Shown: positions 1-5,744, counted from the stretch's first letter. The stretch: DNA of 5,815 bases from Desulfobacula sp. (GCF_021107415.1 NZ_JAIOSW010000026.1:1-5815); one strand, 5' to 3'. Notes: a model not told the origin generated them from the letters alone. Made by a program: numbers and translations.

Positions 1-152
1 AGCAAAGGATGCGGCAGTATAGTCAGAAGGGTTGTTTTATCTTTAATCCCGGTGCTTTTGATTTTTTTAGACAGTTCAAAGGTTTGAAGCAAAGAGCGGG
101 GTTCAGGCTTTGAGATACGGATTGTTTCAGGATGAGCGGGTTTGATATCAGC
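1..152 (-). other. Open continuation of the unrecognised gene beyond its TAG (partial, runs off the window)
   Basis: Directly after the TAG at 155-153 the same minus-strand frame runs 50 codons with no stop to position 1. It reads ADIKPAHPETIRISKPEP and then a K/T/L-rich stretch. Common codons such as CTG, ATC, GAA and AAA dominate. It could be the rest of the upstream gene, separated by a nonsense mutation or a recoded amber. It could also be non-coding sequence open by chance, since another reverse frame here is open over a similar length. No start codon with a ribosome binding site marks a separate gene. Confidence 0.35.
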
Positions 153-401
153 CTATGCAGGGTTAATGTAAGTTGTGCCGCTGAATGGGAACGGATTGGC
201 GCTGTGATAGATGATGTCTGCATTGGGTTCATAAAGATCACCTTTGGGAAAATTGACTATGTTGTCAATCATGGTGCCGTCTTCAAGCTGCCCGAGAGGT
301 TCAAAATAATCATTGTCTCTTAAGTTTTTTATTTTAAACTCAGGCTTGTGAATACCCACAATAAACCGGGCATCTTTTCCCACACAGGATCTTAACTCCA
401 T
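153..401 (-). CDS. Unrecognised protein, translationally coupled to the cupin gene; ends at an in-frame TAG
   Basis: I do not recognise this family. From the ATG at 401-399 it encodes 82 residues; a GTG one codon upstream is an alternative. The ATG overlaps the cupin stop (TGATG), so translation is probably coupled. The product is soluble-looking, with no signal peptide or membrane segment and one cysteine. It is rich in D, N, P and aromatic residues, for example FPKGDLYEPNADIIYHSANP near the C-terminus. The frame ends at TAG (155-153), but the same frame then continues without a stop for 50 codons to the window edge (152-1), with protein-like content and codon use similar to the upstream part. 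The gene may therefore be longer and interrupted by a nonsense codon, or the amber may be read through. The protein ending at the TAG is the default call. Coding is likely from the coupling; function is unknown. Confidence 0.55.
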   Translation of the reverse strand: MELRSCVGKDARFIVGIHKPEFKIKNLRDNDYFEPLGQLEDGTMIDNIVNFPKGDLYEPNADIIYHSANPFPFSGTTYINPA

Positions 402-751
402 CACAATTCAGGCGCTCCCGACGGAATCAGGCAGACAAAAGCAAACGTTCTGTCAGATGTATTCCTGAACTGGTGCTCAATATTTGCCGGAACAAATATG
501 GCCGAGCCCTCTGAAACCGGATGCCATTTATCATCTATTAATACCTCTCCTATGCCTGCGTGGACGAAAACTTCATGCTCCCAGTCATGGGTATGTCTGG
601 GTGTGTATCCATCCTTACCCATTTCAAACAGCCTCATGCAAAAGTTTTTTGCCCCGTCTGCCTTTCCGATCATCACCCTGCCGGCCACGTTTTTAACCAT
701 TTCATTGTCCATGACAACCGGCGGTATATCTTTATAATTAACAACTTTCAT
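401..751 (-). CDS. Small single-domain cupin protein
   Basis: This 116-residue protein is one cupin_2 beta-barrel. Motif 1 is visible as PRHTHDWEHE at residues 51-60, with metal-ligand candidates His53, His55 and Glu60, followed by Gly66. Motif 2 spans residues 82-97 (EGSAIFVPANIEHQF region), with Gly82, Pro88, the third ligand His93 and Asn97. The metal site therefore looks complete. Such stand-alone cupins bind a metal and act as small enzymes or ligand sensors in the cytoplasm; the substrate cannot be told from sequence. The start is supported by AAGGAGA (complement of 759-765) seven bases upstream. The TGA overlaps the ATG of the next minus-strand gene, so the two are likely one transcript and may act together. 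Family call is firm; biological role is open. Confidence 0.9.
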   Translation of the reverse strand: MKVVNYKDIPPVVMDNEMVKNVAGRVMIGKADGAKNFCMRLFEMGKDGYTPRHTHDWEHEVFVHAGIGEVLIDDKWHPVSEGSAIFVPANIEHQFRNTSDRTFAFVCLIPSGAPEL

Positions 752-758
752 TTGTGAT

Positions 759-765
759 TCTCCTT
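759..765 (-). promoter_or_regulatory. Ribosome binding site of the cupin gene
   Basis: On the minus strand this reads AAGGAGA, a near-perfect Shine-Dalgarno sequence seven bases before the ATG at 751-749. It fixes the cupin start. Confidence 0.8.
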
Positions 766-811
766 ATAACGGTATGTTAATCCAAGTGTTTTTTAACGCA
801 TAGCAATAAAA

Positions 812-841
812 CAAATATGCTATTAATTATAGAATTGTCAA
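812..841 (-). promoter_or_regulatory. Candidate promoter for the cupin operon
   Basis: On the minus strand a perfect TTGACA (complement of 836-841) is followed after 18 bases by TATTTG (complement of 812-817). A TATAAT (complement of 826-831) lies too close to this -35 to pair with it. Short inverted arms ATAGCA/TGCTAT flank this area at about 800-823. The -35 is strong and the -10 weak, so this is a candidate only. Confidence 0.35.
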
Positions 842-944
842 TGGAATTGGATATCATTTCCAGAGCAATCGCAAGTAAATTGAAAACTTGTTCTAATAAT
901 ATGACCCGGCAGTGGTAAAGATAGAACATCAACAAAATATAGTA

Positions 945-973
945 TTGACATCGGTATAACAAAATGCCATATT
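945..973 (+). promoter_or_regulatory. Sigma70-type promoter of the toxin-antitoxin operon
   Basis: A perfect TTGACA at 945-950 is followed after exactly 17 bases by CATATT at 968-973 (four of six match TATAAT). It ends 36 bases before the antitoxin start, which gives a short leader. An inverted repeat overlaps it, as expected for an autoregulated toxin-antitoxin promoter. Confidence 0.6.
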
Positions 974-984
974 TATTGCATACC
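953..984. promoter_or_regulatory. Operator-like inverted repeat over the toxin-antitoxin promoter
   Basis: GGTAT at 953-957 and ATACC at 980-984 form inverted arms around the promoter spacer and -10. TACCA recurs at 981-985 and 993-997, 12 bases apart. Ribbon-helix-helix antitoxins typically bind short repeated half-sites at their own promoter and repress it with the toxin as co-repressor. The position fits, but the arms are only five bases, so binding is inferred. Confidence 0.4.
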
Positions 985-996
985 ATCAAGTGTACC

Positions 997-1003
997 AGGG
1001 AGG
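997..1003 (+). promoter_or_regulatory. Ribosome binding site of the antitoxin gene
   Basis: AGGGAGG lies six bases upstream of the ATG at 1010. It is strong, consistent with the antitoxin being made in excess. The toxin start has no comparable site of its own and probably depends on coupling. Confidence 0.75.
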
Positions 1004-1009
1004 CTTATC

Positions 1010-1270
1010 ATGGCAACCAGCGTAAAAACAGCTATATCAATGCAAGAAGAATTATTTAAAGAAGTAAACAGGTTAGCCGGGGAACTGAATGTCTCAAGGA
1101 GCAAATTGTTTGTGATGGCAGTTCAAGATTATATTAAAAAAAATGAGAGTCAAAACCTGCTTTCTCAAATTAACAAGGCATTTAGTGACCATCCTGATTC
1201 TGATGAAATTAAAGTCCATAGCAAGATGCGTCAAAAACAGGCCAAAAATCTTGAAAGAGAGCCATGGTAA
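1010..1270 (+). CDS. Ribbon-helix-helix antitoxin of a MazEF-type module
   Basis: This 86-residue protein has the plan of a CopG/MetJ-type ribbon-helix-helix antitoxin. A short N-terminal beta strand (residues 4-11, SVKTAISM) is followed by helix A (about 13-24), the turn LNVSRSK (26-32) and helix B (about 31-45). The strand is expected to pair in a dimer and touch DNA. The polar, flexible tail (about 46-86) is where MazE-like antitoxins wrap and block the toxin. In the cell it should neutralise the downstream MazF and repress its own promoter. The start is set by AGGGAGG six bases upstream. Its stop overlaps the toxin start by seven bases (1264-1270), the usual antitoxin-first coupled order. 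The class is clear; calling it mazE would be loose, because this is a ribbon-helix-helix rather than an AbrB-fold antitoxin. Confidence 0.88.
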   Translation: MATSVKTAISMQEELFKEVNRLAGELNVSRSKLFVMAVQDYIKKNESQNLLSQINKAFSDHPDSDEIKVHSKMRQKQAKNLEREPW

Positions 1271-1617
1271 TTGAACAAGGTGAAATATATTGGGTAGCCC
1301 TTGGTGAACCAGGCGGCTCAGAACCAGGATATAGACATCCACATATTGTTATCCAAAATAATCTCTTTAATTCAAGCAAAATCAATACGATTGTAATGTG
1401 TTCACTTACTTCCAATTTAAAAAGGGGCTTATCTCCGGGCAATGTTGTTTTAAGAAAAGGTGAAGCAGGTCTTCCTAAAAAGAGTGTGGTAAATATTACT
1501 CAAATTTATACCGTAGATAGAAATGACCTTTGCGAAAAGATAGGAAAAGTAACCAAGGAAAGAATCGTGGAAATACTAAAGGGGATTCAATTACTTACAG
1601 AGCCAAGAGAATTATAG
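1264..1617 (+). CDS. mazF: MazF/PemK-family mRNA interferase toxin
   Basis: This 117-residue protein is a full-length MazF/PemK endoribonuclease, which cuts mRNA at short sequence motifs and slows growth when its antitoxin is degraded. It opens with the family signature GEIYWVALGEPGGSEPGYRH (residues 6-25), continues with HIVIQNN, and has the core MCSLTSN (45-51). The second hallmark block, SVVNITQIYTVDRNDL, lies at about residues 74-89. Arg24 and Thr49 sit where the catalytic Arg and Ser/Thr of characterised MazF enzymes fall, so the toxin looks active. The ATG overlaps the antitoxin 3' end by seven bases, so it is translated by coupling. The gene ends at TAG 1615-1617, only about 20 bases before recognisable sequence of a truncated ATPase gene in another frame. 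Cleavage specificity cannot be read from the sequence. Confidence 0.93.
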   Translation: MVIEQGEIYWVALGEPGGSEPGYRHPHIVIQNNLFNSSKINTIVMCSLTSNLKRGLSPGNVVLRKGEAGLPKKSVVNITQIYTVDRNDLCEKIGKVTKERIVEILKGIQLLTEPREL

Positions 1618-1636
1618 CTACAAGGGGAAAATTAAT

Positions 1637-2239
1637 TATAAGGCAAGGCTGGAGCAGGAAGCTGGTTTTGCAGATCATCTTTCGAGAGAAGGGGAAAACC
1701 TGTCGTTAGTGGTTGAATATTTATATAAACATCACTCCAGAACATTTGATAAAATTAAAGGTCTGTTAAAAGATCGTGTTCCTGGTATATCGCATATAGA
1801 AGCAAAAACAACGGAAGAGGGACGGGTTCTGCTTAAATTTCAGGACGGGGCATTTGAAGATCCTTTTTTGGCTTGTTTTACATCTGACGGAACAATCAAG
1901 ATGTTGGCCTATTTAATTTTGCTATATGACCCGAATCCGCATCTCTTGCTTTGCATAGAAGAACCCGAGAATCAATTATATCCGAAGCTGTTGTGGGAGC
2001 TTGCAGAAGAATTTCGTTCCTACTCCAATCGAGGAGGATAGGTCTTTGTTTCTACCCATTCTCCTGATTTTTTGAATGCCGTTAATTTAAACGAGGTATT
2101 CTGGCTGGAGAAAGAAAACGGCTATACGGTGATTAAGCGAGCTTCTGATGATGAACAAGTATCCGCATATATGAAGGCCGGAGATCAGATGGGGTACCTC
2201 TGGAAGCAAAGTCTCTTTGGAGGTGTTGACCCCCAATGA
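1637..2239 (+). pseudogene. Truncated AAA_21-type ATPase (OLD/RecF-like), N-terminus lost and amber stop within
   Basis: This is the C-terminal half of an ABC-type ATPase of the AAA_21 kind, usually partnered with a nuclease-like protein. Homology-like sequence begins near 1637 (YKARLEQEAGFADHL), upstream of the first possible start (GTG 1709), with no start of its own. The N-terminal lobe with Walker A is absent. Still visible are the signature-like TSDGTIKML (from 1880), Walker B LLLCIEEPENQLYP (1943-1984) and the switch histidine in STHSPDF (His codon 2057-2059). Between them, TAG at 2039-2041 stops the frame exactly where the protein reads RGG-stop-VFVSTHSPDF; a glutamine CAG is the likely ancestor. 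The frame then continues to TGA 2237-2239, which overlaps the next gene's ATG. Even with readthrough it could not bind ATP normally. I read it as a remnant, possibly of an anti-phage system. Confidence 0.85.
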
Positions 2240-2406
2240 AAGCACTTGTTTGTTTATTGGAAGAGCCCTCGGCAAAGGAGATGTTAAAGGGTGTCTTATC
2301 GAGAATGCTGCCACATGATATTTGGGTAAAATATTATATTGTTTTTGAGGGCAAACAAGATTTAGAAAAACAAATGATACGGAGACTAAGAGGCCAGATG
2401 TTTTAG
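2236..2406 (+). pseudogene. 5' fragment of a DUF4276 (TOPRIM-like) gene
   Basis: The frame starts at ATG 2236, sharing ATGA with the stop of the upstream ATPase remnant. GGAGG at 2219-2223 lies 12 bases upstream. The 56 residues read MKALVCLLEEPSAKEML and later FEGKQDLEKQMIRRLRG, which I recognise as the N-terminus of DUF4276 proteins. These are TOPRIM-related, putative metal-dependent nucleases encoded just after AAA ATPases. The first acidic site (Glu9/Glu10) is present, but the usual downstream acidic block and most of the domain, normally around 200 residues, are missing. The family sequence appears to stop near 2394, then QMF and TAG follow, inside the convergent helicase gene. The pairing with the ATPase remnant shows a former two-gene operon, broken at both ends. 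A functional product is unlikely. Confidence 0.8.
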
Positions 2407-4875
2407 AAGGGATATTATCATTTTGACTTCGCCATAGGAATACTCATCTCCAAGGGTATTTTTCACTTCACTCAGGGAATTATTGTGATCTATCGCCAGT
2501 TCTTTTTTAATGGCCTGTTGTTTTTCAGGTGAAAGCAGCCTGTTGATATCTAATGTGCCTTTTTCTACAAAAAAGGCCAGATGCCCTTCAATTGTATTTT
2601 GTACCAGCCCTCTTTCTTCTGCAATTTTAGCAATGGTTAATCCCTTATTGAACATATCAAAGCTTGTTTGTTTCGTATCCGAGGATGGAGCCTTCTTCTT
2701 TGCCGGAGTACTTTCTTTTGGAAGATTTTTAGGTTCCGGCAATGCGACCTTGTCTATCCCGTATTTTTTGCGATAGGCCAAAACCAGTTCCATAAGTTCT
2801 TCACCATAGTTTTTGATCGTTTTCTTGCCCACGCCGCTTATTCTCTTTAAAGCAGCCGTATTTTCCGGCAGACATACCACAATCTGGATCAATACCCGTT
2901 GGTGTAAAATTTGAAAAAGAGCAAGTTCTTTCTCTTTGGCCTTGTTGGAACGCCAGTCCTTTAATGTCTGGAACAGCTCCAGATGCTCAATATCTGATTC
3001 GCCATAATCCGGGAGCCGGTTCTTTTTTCTTTTTTCAGGGATAAAATCAATTTCAGCATTTGCAACAGCGTGCAGAAAAGCTGAAGGTGAAAATCCTTTT
3101 TCGCAGCTTTGTACTCCAGCCGACTTCACAGCGATTTCTTTTTTAAGATTATTCAGGGCATTGTTAATTTTTTTACGCAGTTCGGTATTGTCTGTTTCTA
3201 CGTGCAGTTTTTGCACCGGCTCCCCAAGAATCACGCCGGATTGATCCTGAAACCATACGGATGCCTTGCTGATTCGTTCTAAAATAACCGCATCTGACTC
3301 GGGCAGGTTGCCATCTCCAAAAATTGTGTTTAATTGCCGCTTAAAATTTTCACTGATAACAAAGATATTTTTTAAGGCCATTTCTTCCAGTTGGCGGATA
3401 TCGGTAATACCTGACACCTGGACCACTCTGGCATTACCCAGCAAAAGCCGACAAAGATAGTTAAGCCGGTTACGCAATAATTGAAAATCAAAACAATCAA
3501 GTAATAATTGCTGCTGGTAATTGATTGTCGCAGTCTGAAACAGAGTTTTGGATGGTGGGTTTTGACTGGCGGTTTCGATAAAATGTGTTACTGCCGGGTT
3601 AGTTTCTATCCCCTTCGATGAGAGGGGAGAGCTAAGCACCATACCCTCTATGGTTTTACAGCGACTTAAGGCTACATAAACCTGACCATGGGCAAAGGCG
3701 GCTCTGGCATCAATAATGGCCTTGTCAAAGGTCAGTCCCTGGCTTTTATGGATGGTAATGGCCCAGGCGAGTTTTAAGGGGTATTGTGTAAATTTACCGA
3801 TGATGTCTTCCTGGATTTCTTTATTTTCATCGTTCAAGGTATATTTGATATTTTCCCAAATGATCGGTTCCACCACGATTTTTTCAGAGTCTCCAGGGCA
3901 GATAACGCTGATAGTTTCATTTGAAATTTTAATGACCCTGCCGATTTTACCATTGTAATAGAGCTTTTCAACAGAAGGGTCATTACGCACAAACATCACC
4001 TGCGCCCCTTCCTTAAGCCGTAGAGTTGCCGAAGTCGGGTAAATATGCTCCGGGAAATCTCCGGAAATTTGCGCCTTGAAATGGTGTTCTTTTTTGTCTA
4101 AACTCTGAAGTTTGGCCTGATTGATGGAATCTGCGTTGCGGTTGTGGGTGGTCAGAGTAATATAACCCTGATCTTTGCCCGGGGTGAAATTTGAAAGGTA
4201 ACGCTGGTTAAGGTCTGCCAGAGTGGATTCATCAAGGCGGTTGTCACGCACCCGGTTAAGCAGCTTGATGAAACCTGCGTCTGACTGGCGATAAATATGT
4301 TTTAACTCAATGGTAAGCAGTTCAGTAAGTGCAAGCGCCTTACTGCTGAAAAAATAAACCGATTCATAATATTGCTTTATCAGTTGCCAGTCATCATGCT
4401 TTGCCACAGGAGAGAGCTGATGCAGGTCTCCGATCATCAGCAGCTGCATTCCGCCAAAGGGCTGATTATTACGGCGATGACGGCGCAGCGCAGCATCCAC
4501 TGCGTCGAGCAAGTCGGCCCGTACCATACTTATTTCATCAATCACCAGCAAATCAAGGCTTTGTATAATCCGTCTTTTTTCTTTGCTGAACCTGAACTGG
4601 CGGTGTTTATTACGTTCATATGTTTCACTTCCCGGTACAAATGGACCAAAGGGCAGCTGAAAAAAAGAATGAAGTGTTACTCCGCCTGCGTTGATGGCTG
4701 CAACACCGGTTGGAGCGGTGATAATCATCCGTTTTGCCATGTTTTTTTGCAGGCTGTGGAGAAAGGTTGTTTTACCGGTACCTGCCTTACCTGTCAGAAA
4801 AATATTGCAGCCGGTGTTCTGAACAAAGTCGTTGGCAAGTTGCAGTTCATAGTTTGTAGAAGTTGTGGAAGCCAT
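2386..4875 (-). CDS. PIF1-like superfamily 1B DNA helicase with HRDC and RecQ-type C-terminal HTH domain
   Basis: From the ATG at 4875-4873 this is an 829-residue ATP-dependent helicase. The motifs are complete and in order: Walker A GKAGTGKTT (29-37), motif Ia TAPTGVAAINAGGVTLHSFF (53-72), Walker B LLVIDEIS (109-116), motif III GGMQLLMIGDLHQLSPV (141-157), motif IV KHIYRQ (192-197), then HKSQGLTFDK (376-385) and VYVALSRC (399-406). These are PIF1/RecD-like hallmarks, so 5'-3' unwinding is expected. A middle region (about 430-640) follows, then an HRDC domain (about 638-707, with ISGVGKKTIKNYGEEL), a charged linker, and a helix-turn-helix tail (about 734-829) like that at the C-terminus of RecQ. 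A likely role is DNA repair or fork maintenance. The frame is open 49 codons further upstream, but that part is Lys/Asn-rich and repetitive, and conserved sequence starts at YELQLANDFV. The start remains the least certain point. Confidence 0.92.
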   Translation of the reverse strand: MASTTSTNYELQLANDFVQNTGCNIFLTGKAGTGKTTFLHSLQKNMAKRMIITAPTGVAAINAGGVTLHSFFQLPFGPFVPGSETYERNKHRQFRFSKEKRRIIQSLDLLVIDEISMVRADLLDAVDAALRRHRRNNQPFGGMQLLMIGDLHQLSPVAKHDDWQLIKQYYESVYFFSSKALALTELLTIELKHIYRQSDAGFIKLLNRVRDNRLDESTLADLNQRYLSNFTPGKDQGYITLTTHNRNADSINQAKLQSLDKKEHHFKAQISGDFPEHIYPTSATLRLKEGAQVMFVRNDPSVEKLYYNGKIGRVIKISNETISVICPGDSEKIVVEPIIWENIKYTLNDENKEIQEDIIGKFTQYPLKLAWAITIHKSQGLTFDKAIIDARAAFAHGQVYVALSRCKTIEGMVLSSPLSSKGIETNPAVTHFIETASQNPPSKTLFQTATINYQQQLLLDCFDFQLLRNRLNYLCRLLLGNARVVQVSGITDIRQLEEMALKNIFVISENFKRQLNTIFGDGNLPESDAVILERISKASVWFQDQSGVILGEPVQKLHVETDNTELRKKINNALNNLKKEIAVKSAGVQSCEKGFSPSAFLHAVANAEIDFIPEKRKKNRLPDYGESDIEHLELFQTLKDWRSNKAKEKELALFQILHQRVLIQIVVCLPENTAALKRISGVGKKTIKNYGEELMELVLAYRKKYGIDKVALPEPKNLPKESTPAKKKAPSSDTKQTSFDMFNKGLTIAKIAEERGLVQNTIEGHLAFFVEKGTLDINRLLSPEKQQAIKKELAIDHNNSLSEVKNTLGDEYSYGEVKMIISLLKHLAS

Positions 4876-4876
4876 G

Positions 4877-4924
4877 TTTTTTTTTACAATCCTTTTGATC
4901 ACCACACTATTTTTTTTTACAATC
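4877..4924. repeat. Two direct copies of T9ACAATC, 33 bases apart
   Basis: The 15-base string T9ACAATC occurs at 4877-4891 and again at 4910-4924, with a 33-base period. On the minus strand it is GATTGTAAAAAAAAA, placed immediately before the helicase ATG and again upstream. In the upstream-extended helicase frame it would encode a repeated IVKKN. The A9/T9 tracts are prone to slippage. The repeat may be a local duplication or a regulatory element. Confidence 0.7.
4895..4923 (+). promoter_or_regulatory. Candidate sigma70 promoter for the membrane ORF and LUD gene
   Basis: TTGATC at 4895-4900 and TACAAT at 4918-4923 (five of six match TATAAT) are separated by exactly 17 bases. Transcription would start near 4930 and read the small membrane ORF and the LUD gene. 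It overlaps the second T9ACAATC copy and lies within the helicase leader on the opposite strand. Confidence 0.4.
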
Positions 4925-4983
4925 GGGATCTTGCCAGTTATTCGGTCTTTTGAATCATCATTAAAAGTTGGCATACCACTGTT

Positions 4984-5013
4984 TTTAAAGGGATTCAAGA
5001 AAAAGGTTGTAAA
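4984..5013 (-). promoter_or_regulatory. Weak candidate promoter for the helicase gene
   Basis: On the minus strand TTTACA (complement of 5008-5013) and TTTAAA (complement of 4984-4989) are 18 bases apart, about 110 bases before the helicase ATG. Matches to consensus are moderate and the region is AT-rich, so chance is a real alternative. Confidence 0.25.
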
Positions 5014-5126
5014 TAAAGACAAATTGGTCTATTCGTCAAAGAAATTTTACTCTGCTCATCGGCCTTGCTATTCTTATCCTATGGCCCCTGTTTGTAATCT
5101 TGCTGCCTGTGGTTGCATACGGATAA
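5013..5126 (+). CDS. 37-codon single-pass membrane ORF without a standard start codon
   Basis: This frame opens after a stop at 5010-5012 and runs to TAA 5124-5126. It reads KTNWSIRQRNF and then a strong hydrophobic helix, TLLIGLAILILWPLF (residues 13-27), with more hydrophobic residues to the end. The pattern of basic residues (Lys2, Arg8, Arg10) before one membrane helix suits a small inner-membrane protein with its N-terminus inside. There is no ATG, GTG or TTG before the helix. AAGG at 5003-5006 lies six bases before an ATA at 5013, where a start would be expected, so this is either an ATA start or a gene that lost its ATG. It could also be the C-terminal remnant of a larger membrane protein. 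It ends 24 bases before the LUD gene. Family unknown. Confidence 0.35.
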   Translation: MKTNWSIRQRNFTLLIGLAILILWPLFVILLPVVAYG

Positions 5127-5138
5127 ATCATATATCTT

Positions 5139-5143
5139 AAGGA
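5139..5143 (+). promoter_or_regulatory. Ribosome binding site of the LUD-domain gene
   Basis: AAGGA lies seven bases upstream of the ATG at 5151 and selects it over the in-frame ATG nine codons later. Confidence 0.65.
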
Positions 5144-5150
5144 TTATTGC

Positions 5151-5744
5151 ATGGAGACAGAAGGTTTAGTTCGAATAATGACCAAAAATGCAGCTGCCGT
5201 CGGAACTATTGTCCATGAAATATTTTCGGTTTCCGATGCGATTCAGTATGCGATTGACCTGACCATTGTAAAAAAACTGAAAACCCTGGCTTGTCCCGGT
5301 CTGGATACAAAGAACCGGGATATGATGTCAGATCTATGTAAATCCACAGATTTGGATCTGTTAAATCCGCTTTTACGGGAGAATGGACCAACATTGGACA
5401 CCTCCCTTACCTGGGCTGAATACGGGATTGCCGACACCGGCACTCTGATGGTGGCATCTGATTCTGAAGAGATCCGCATCGCCACCATGCTGGCCCGGAT
5501 CCATATTGCCATGCTGCCCATATCAAAAATAAGGCCGGACACTGTCGGTATTGAAACTGAACTCAATGCCATTCTTAAAAGCGATTCCCCATCCTATACC
5601 GCTTTTATCACAGGTGCCAGCCGGACAGCTGATATCGAACGGGTGCTGACCATCGGGGTTCATGGCCCTGTTGAGCTTCATTTACTCTTGTTAAAGACAA
5701 GCGGTAATAAGTCAACCCCCAAATGGACAGAGCCAAAATACTAA
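5151..5744 (+). CDS. LUD-domain protein, LutC/YkgG-like
   Basis: This 197-residue protein is a single LUD domain (formerly DUF162), the fold of LutC/YkgG and of part of LutB. Hallmarks are TWAEYGIADTGTLMV (residues 87-101), AMLPISKI (120-127), ITGASRTADIE (153-163) and GVHGP (169-173). It has no cysteine-rich iron-sulfur motif, so it resembles LutC rather than LutB. In the LutABC/YkgEFG complex such proteins support L-lactate oxidation to pyruvate in the cytoplasm; LUD proteins also occur alone with unclear roles. The start METEG has AAGGA seven bases upstream. The small membrane ORF precedes it by 24 bases and a possible gene start follows at 5798. No LutA or LutB lies upstream in the window, so a lactate role is plausible but not shown. 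The domain call is firm. Confidence 0.9.
   Translation: METEGLVRIMTKNAAAVGTIVHEIFSVSDAIQYAIDLTIVKKLKTLACPGLDTKNRDMMSDLCKSTDLDLLNPLLRENGPTLDTSLTWAEYGIADTGTLMVASDSEEIRIATMLARIHIAMLPISKIRPDTVGIETELNAILKSDSPSYTAFITGASRTADIERVLTIGVHGPVELHLLLLKTSGNKSTPKWTEPKY

Larger units (their letters stand above)
752..1009. other. Divergent intergenic region between the cupin operon and the toxin-antitoxin pair
   Basis: These 258 bases separate two divergently transcribed units and hold both leaders. The half near the cupin is AT-rich and contains that gene's Shine-Dalgarno and a candidate promoter. The half near 1010 has a better promoter, an operator-like inverted repeat and a strong ribosome binding site. 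Short open frames on both strands have no ribosome binding site and no recognisable content. I see no RNA gene or mobile element. Confidence 0.6.

Noticed and set aside
817..918. Small plus-strand frame encoding MELDIISRAIASKLKT
   Set aside because: It has no ribosome binding site, is very short, lies within the divergent promoter region and has no family resemblance.
777..989. 70-codon minus-strand frame upstream of the cupin
   Set aside because: It spans both promoter regions, is Ile/Leu/Tyr-rich by AT bias, and has no ribosome binding site.
4372..4953. 193-codon plus-strand open frame
   Set aside because: It lies antisense to the conserved helicase motor motifs. Its Cys/His/Gln-rich sequence is what the reverse of a coding frame gives, and no family is recognisable.
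4876..5022. 49-codon N-terminal extension of the helicase from TTG 5022
   Set aside because: It contains duplicated IVKKN and low-complexity residues, and no ribosome binding site was seen at the upstream start. Conserved helicase sequence begins just after the ATG at 4875.
4865..5140. 91-codon plus-strand frame with a phenylalanine-rich start
   Set aside because: It is made from the T9 tracts and helicase leader and reads through the membrane ORF in another frame. The end has no coding character.
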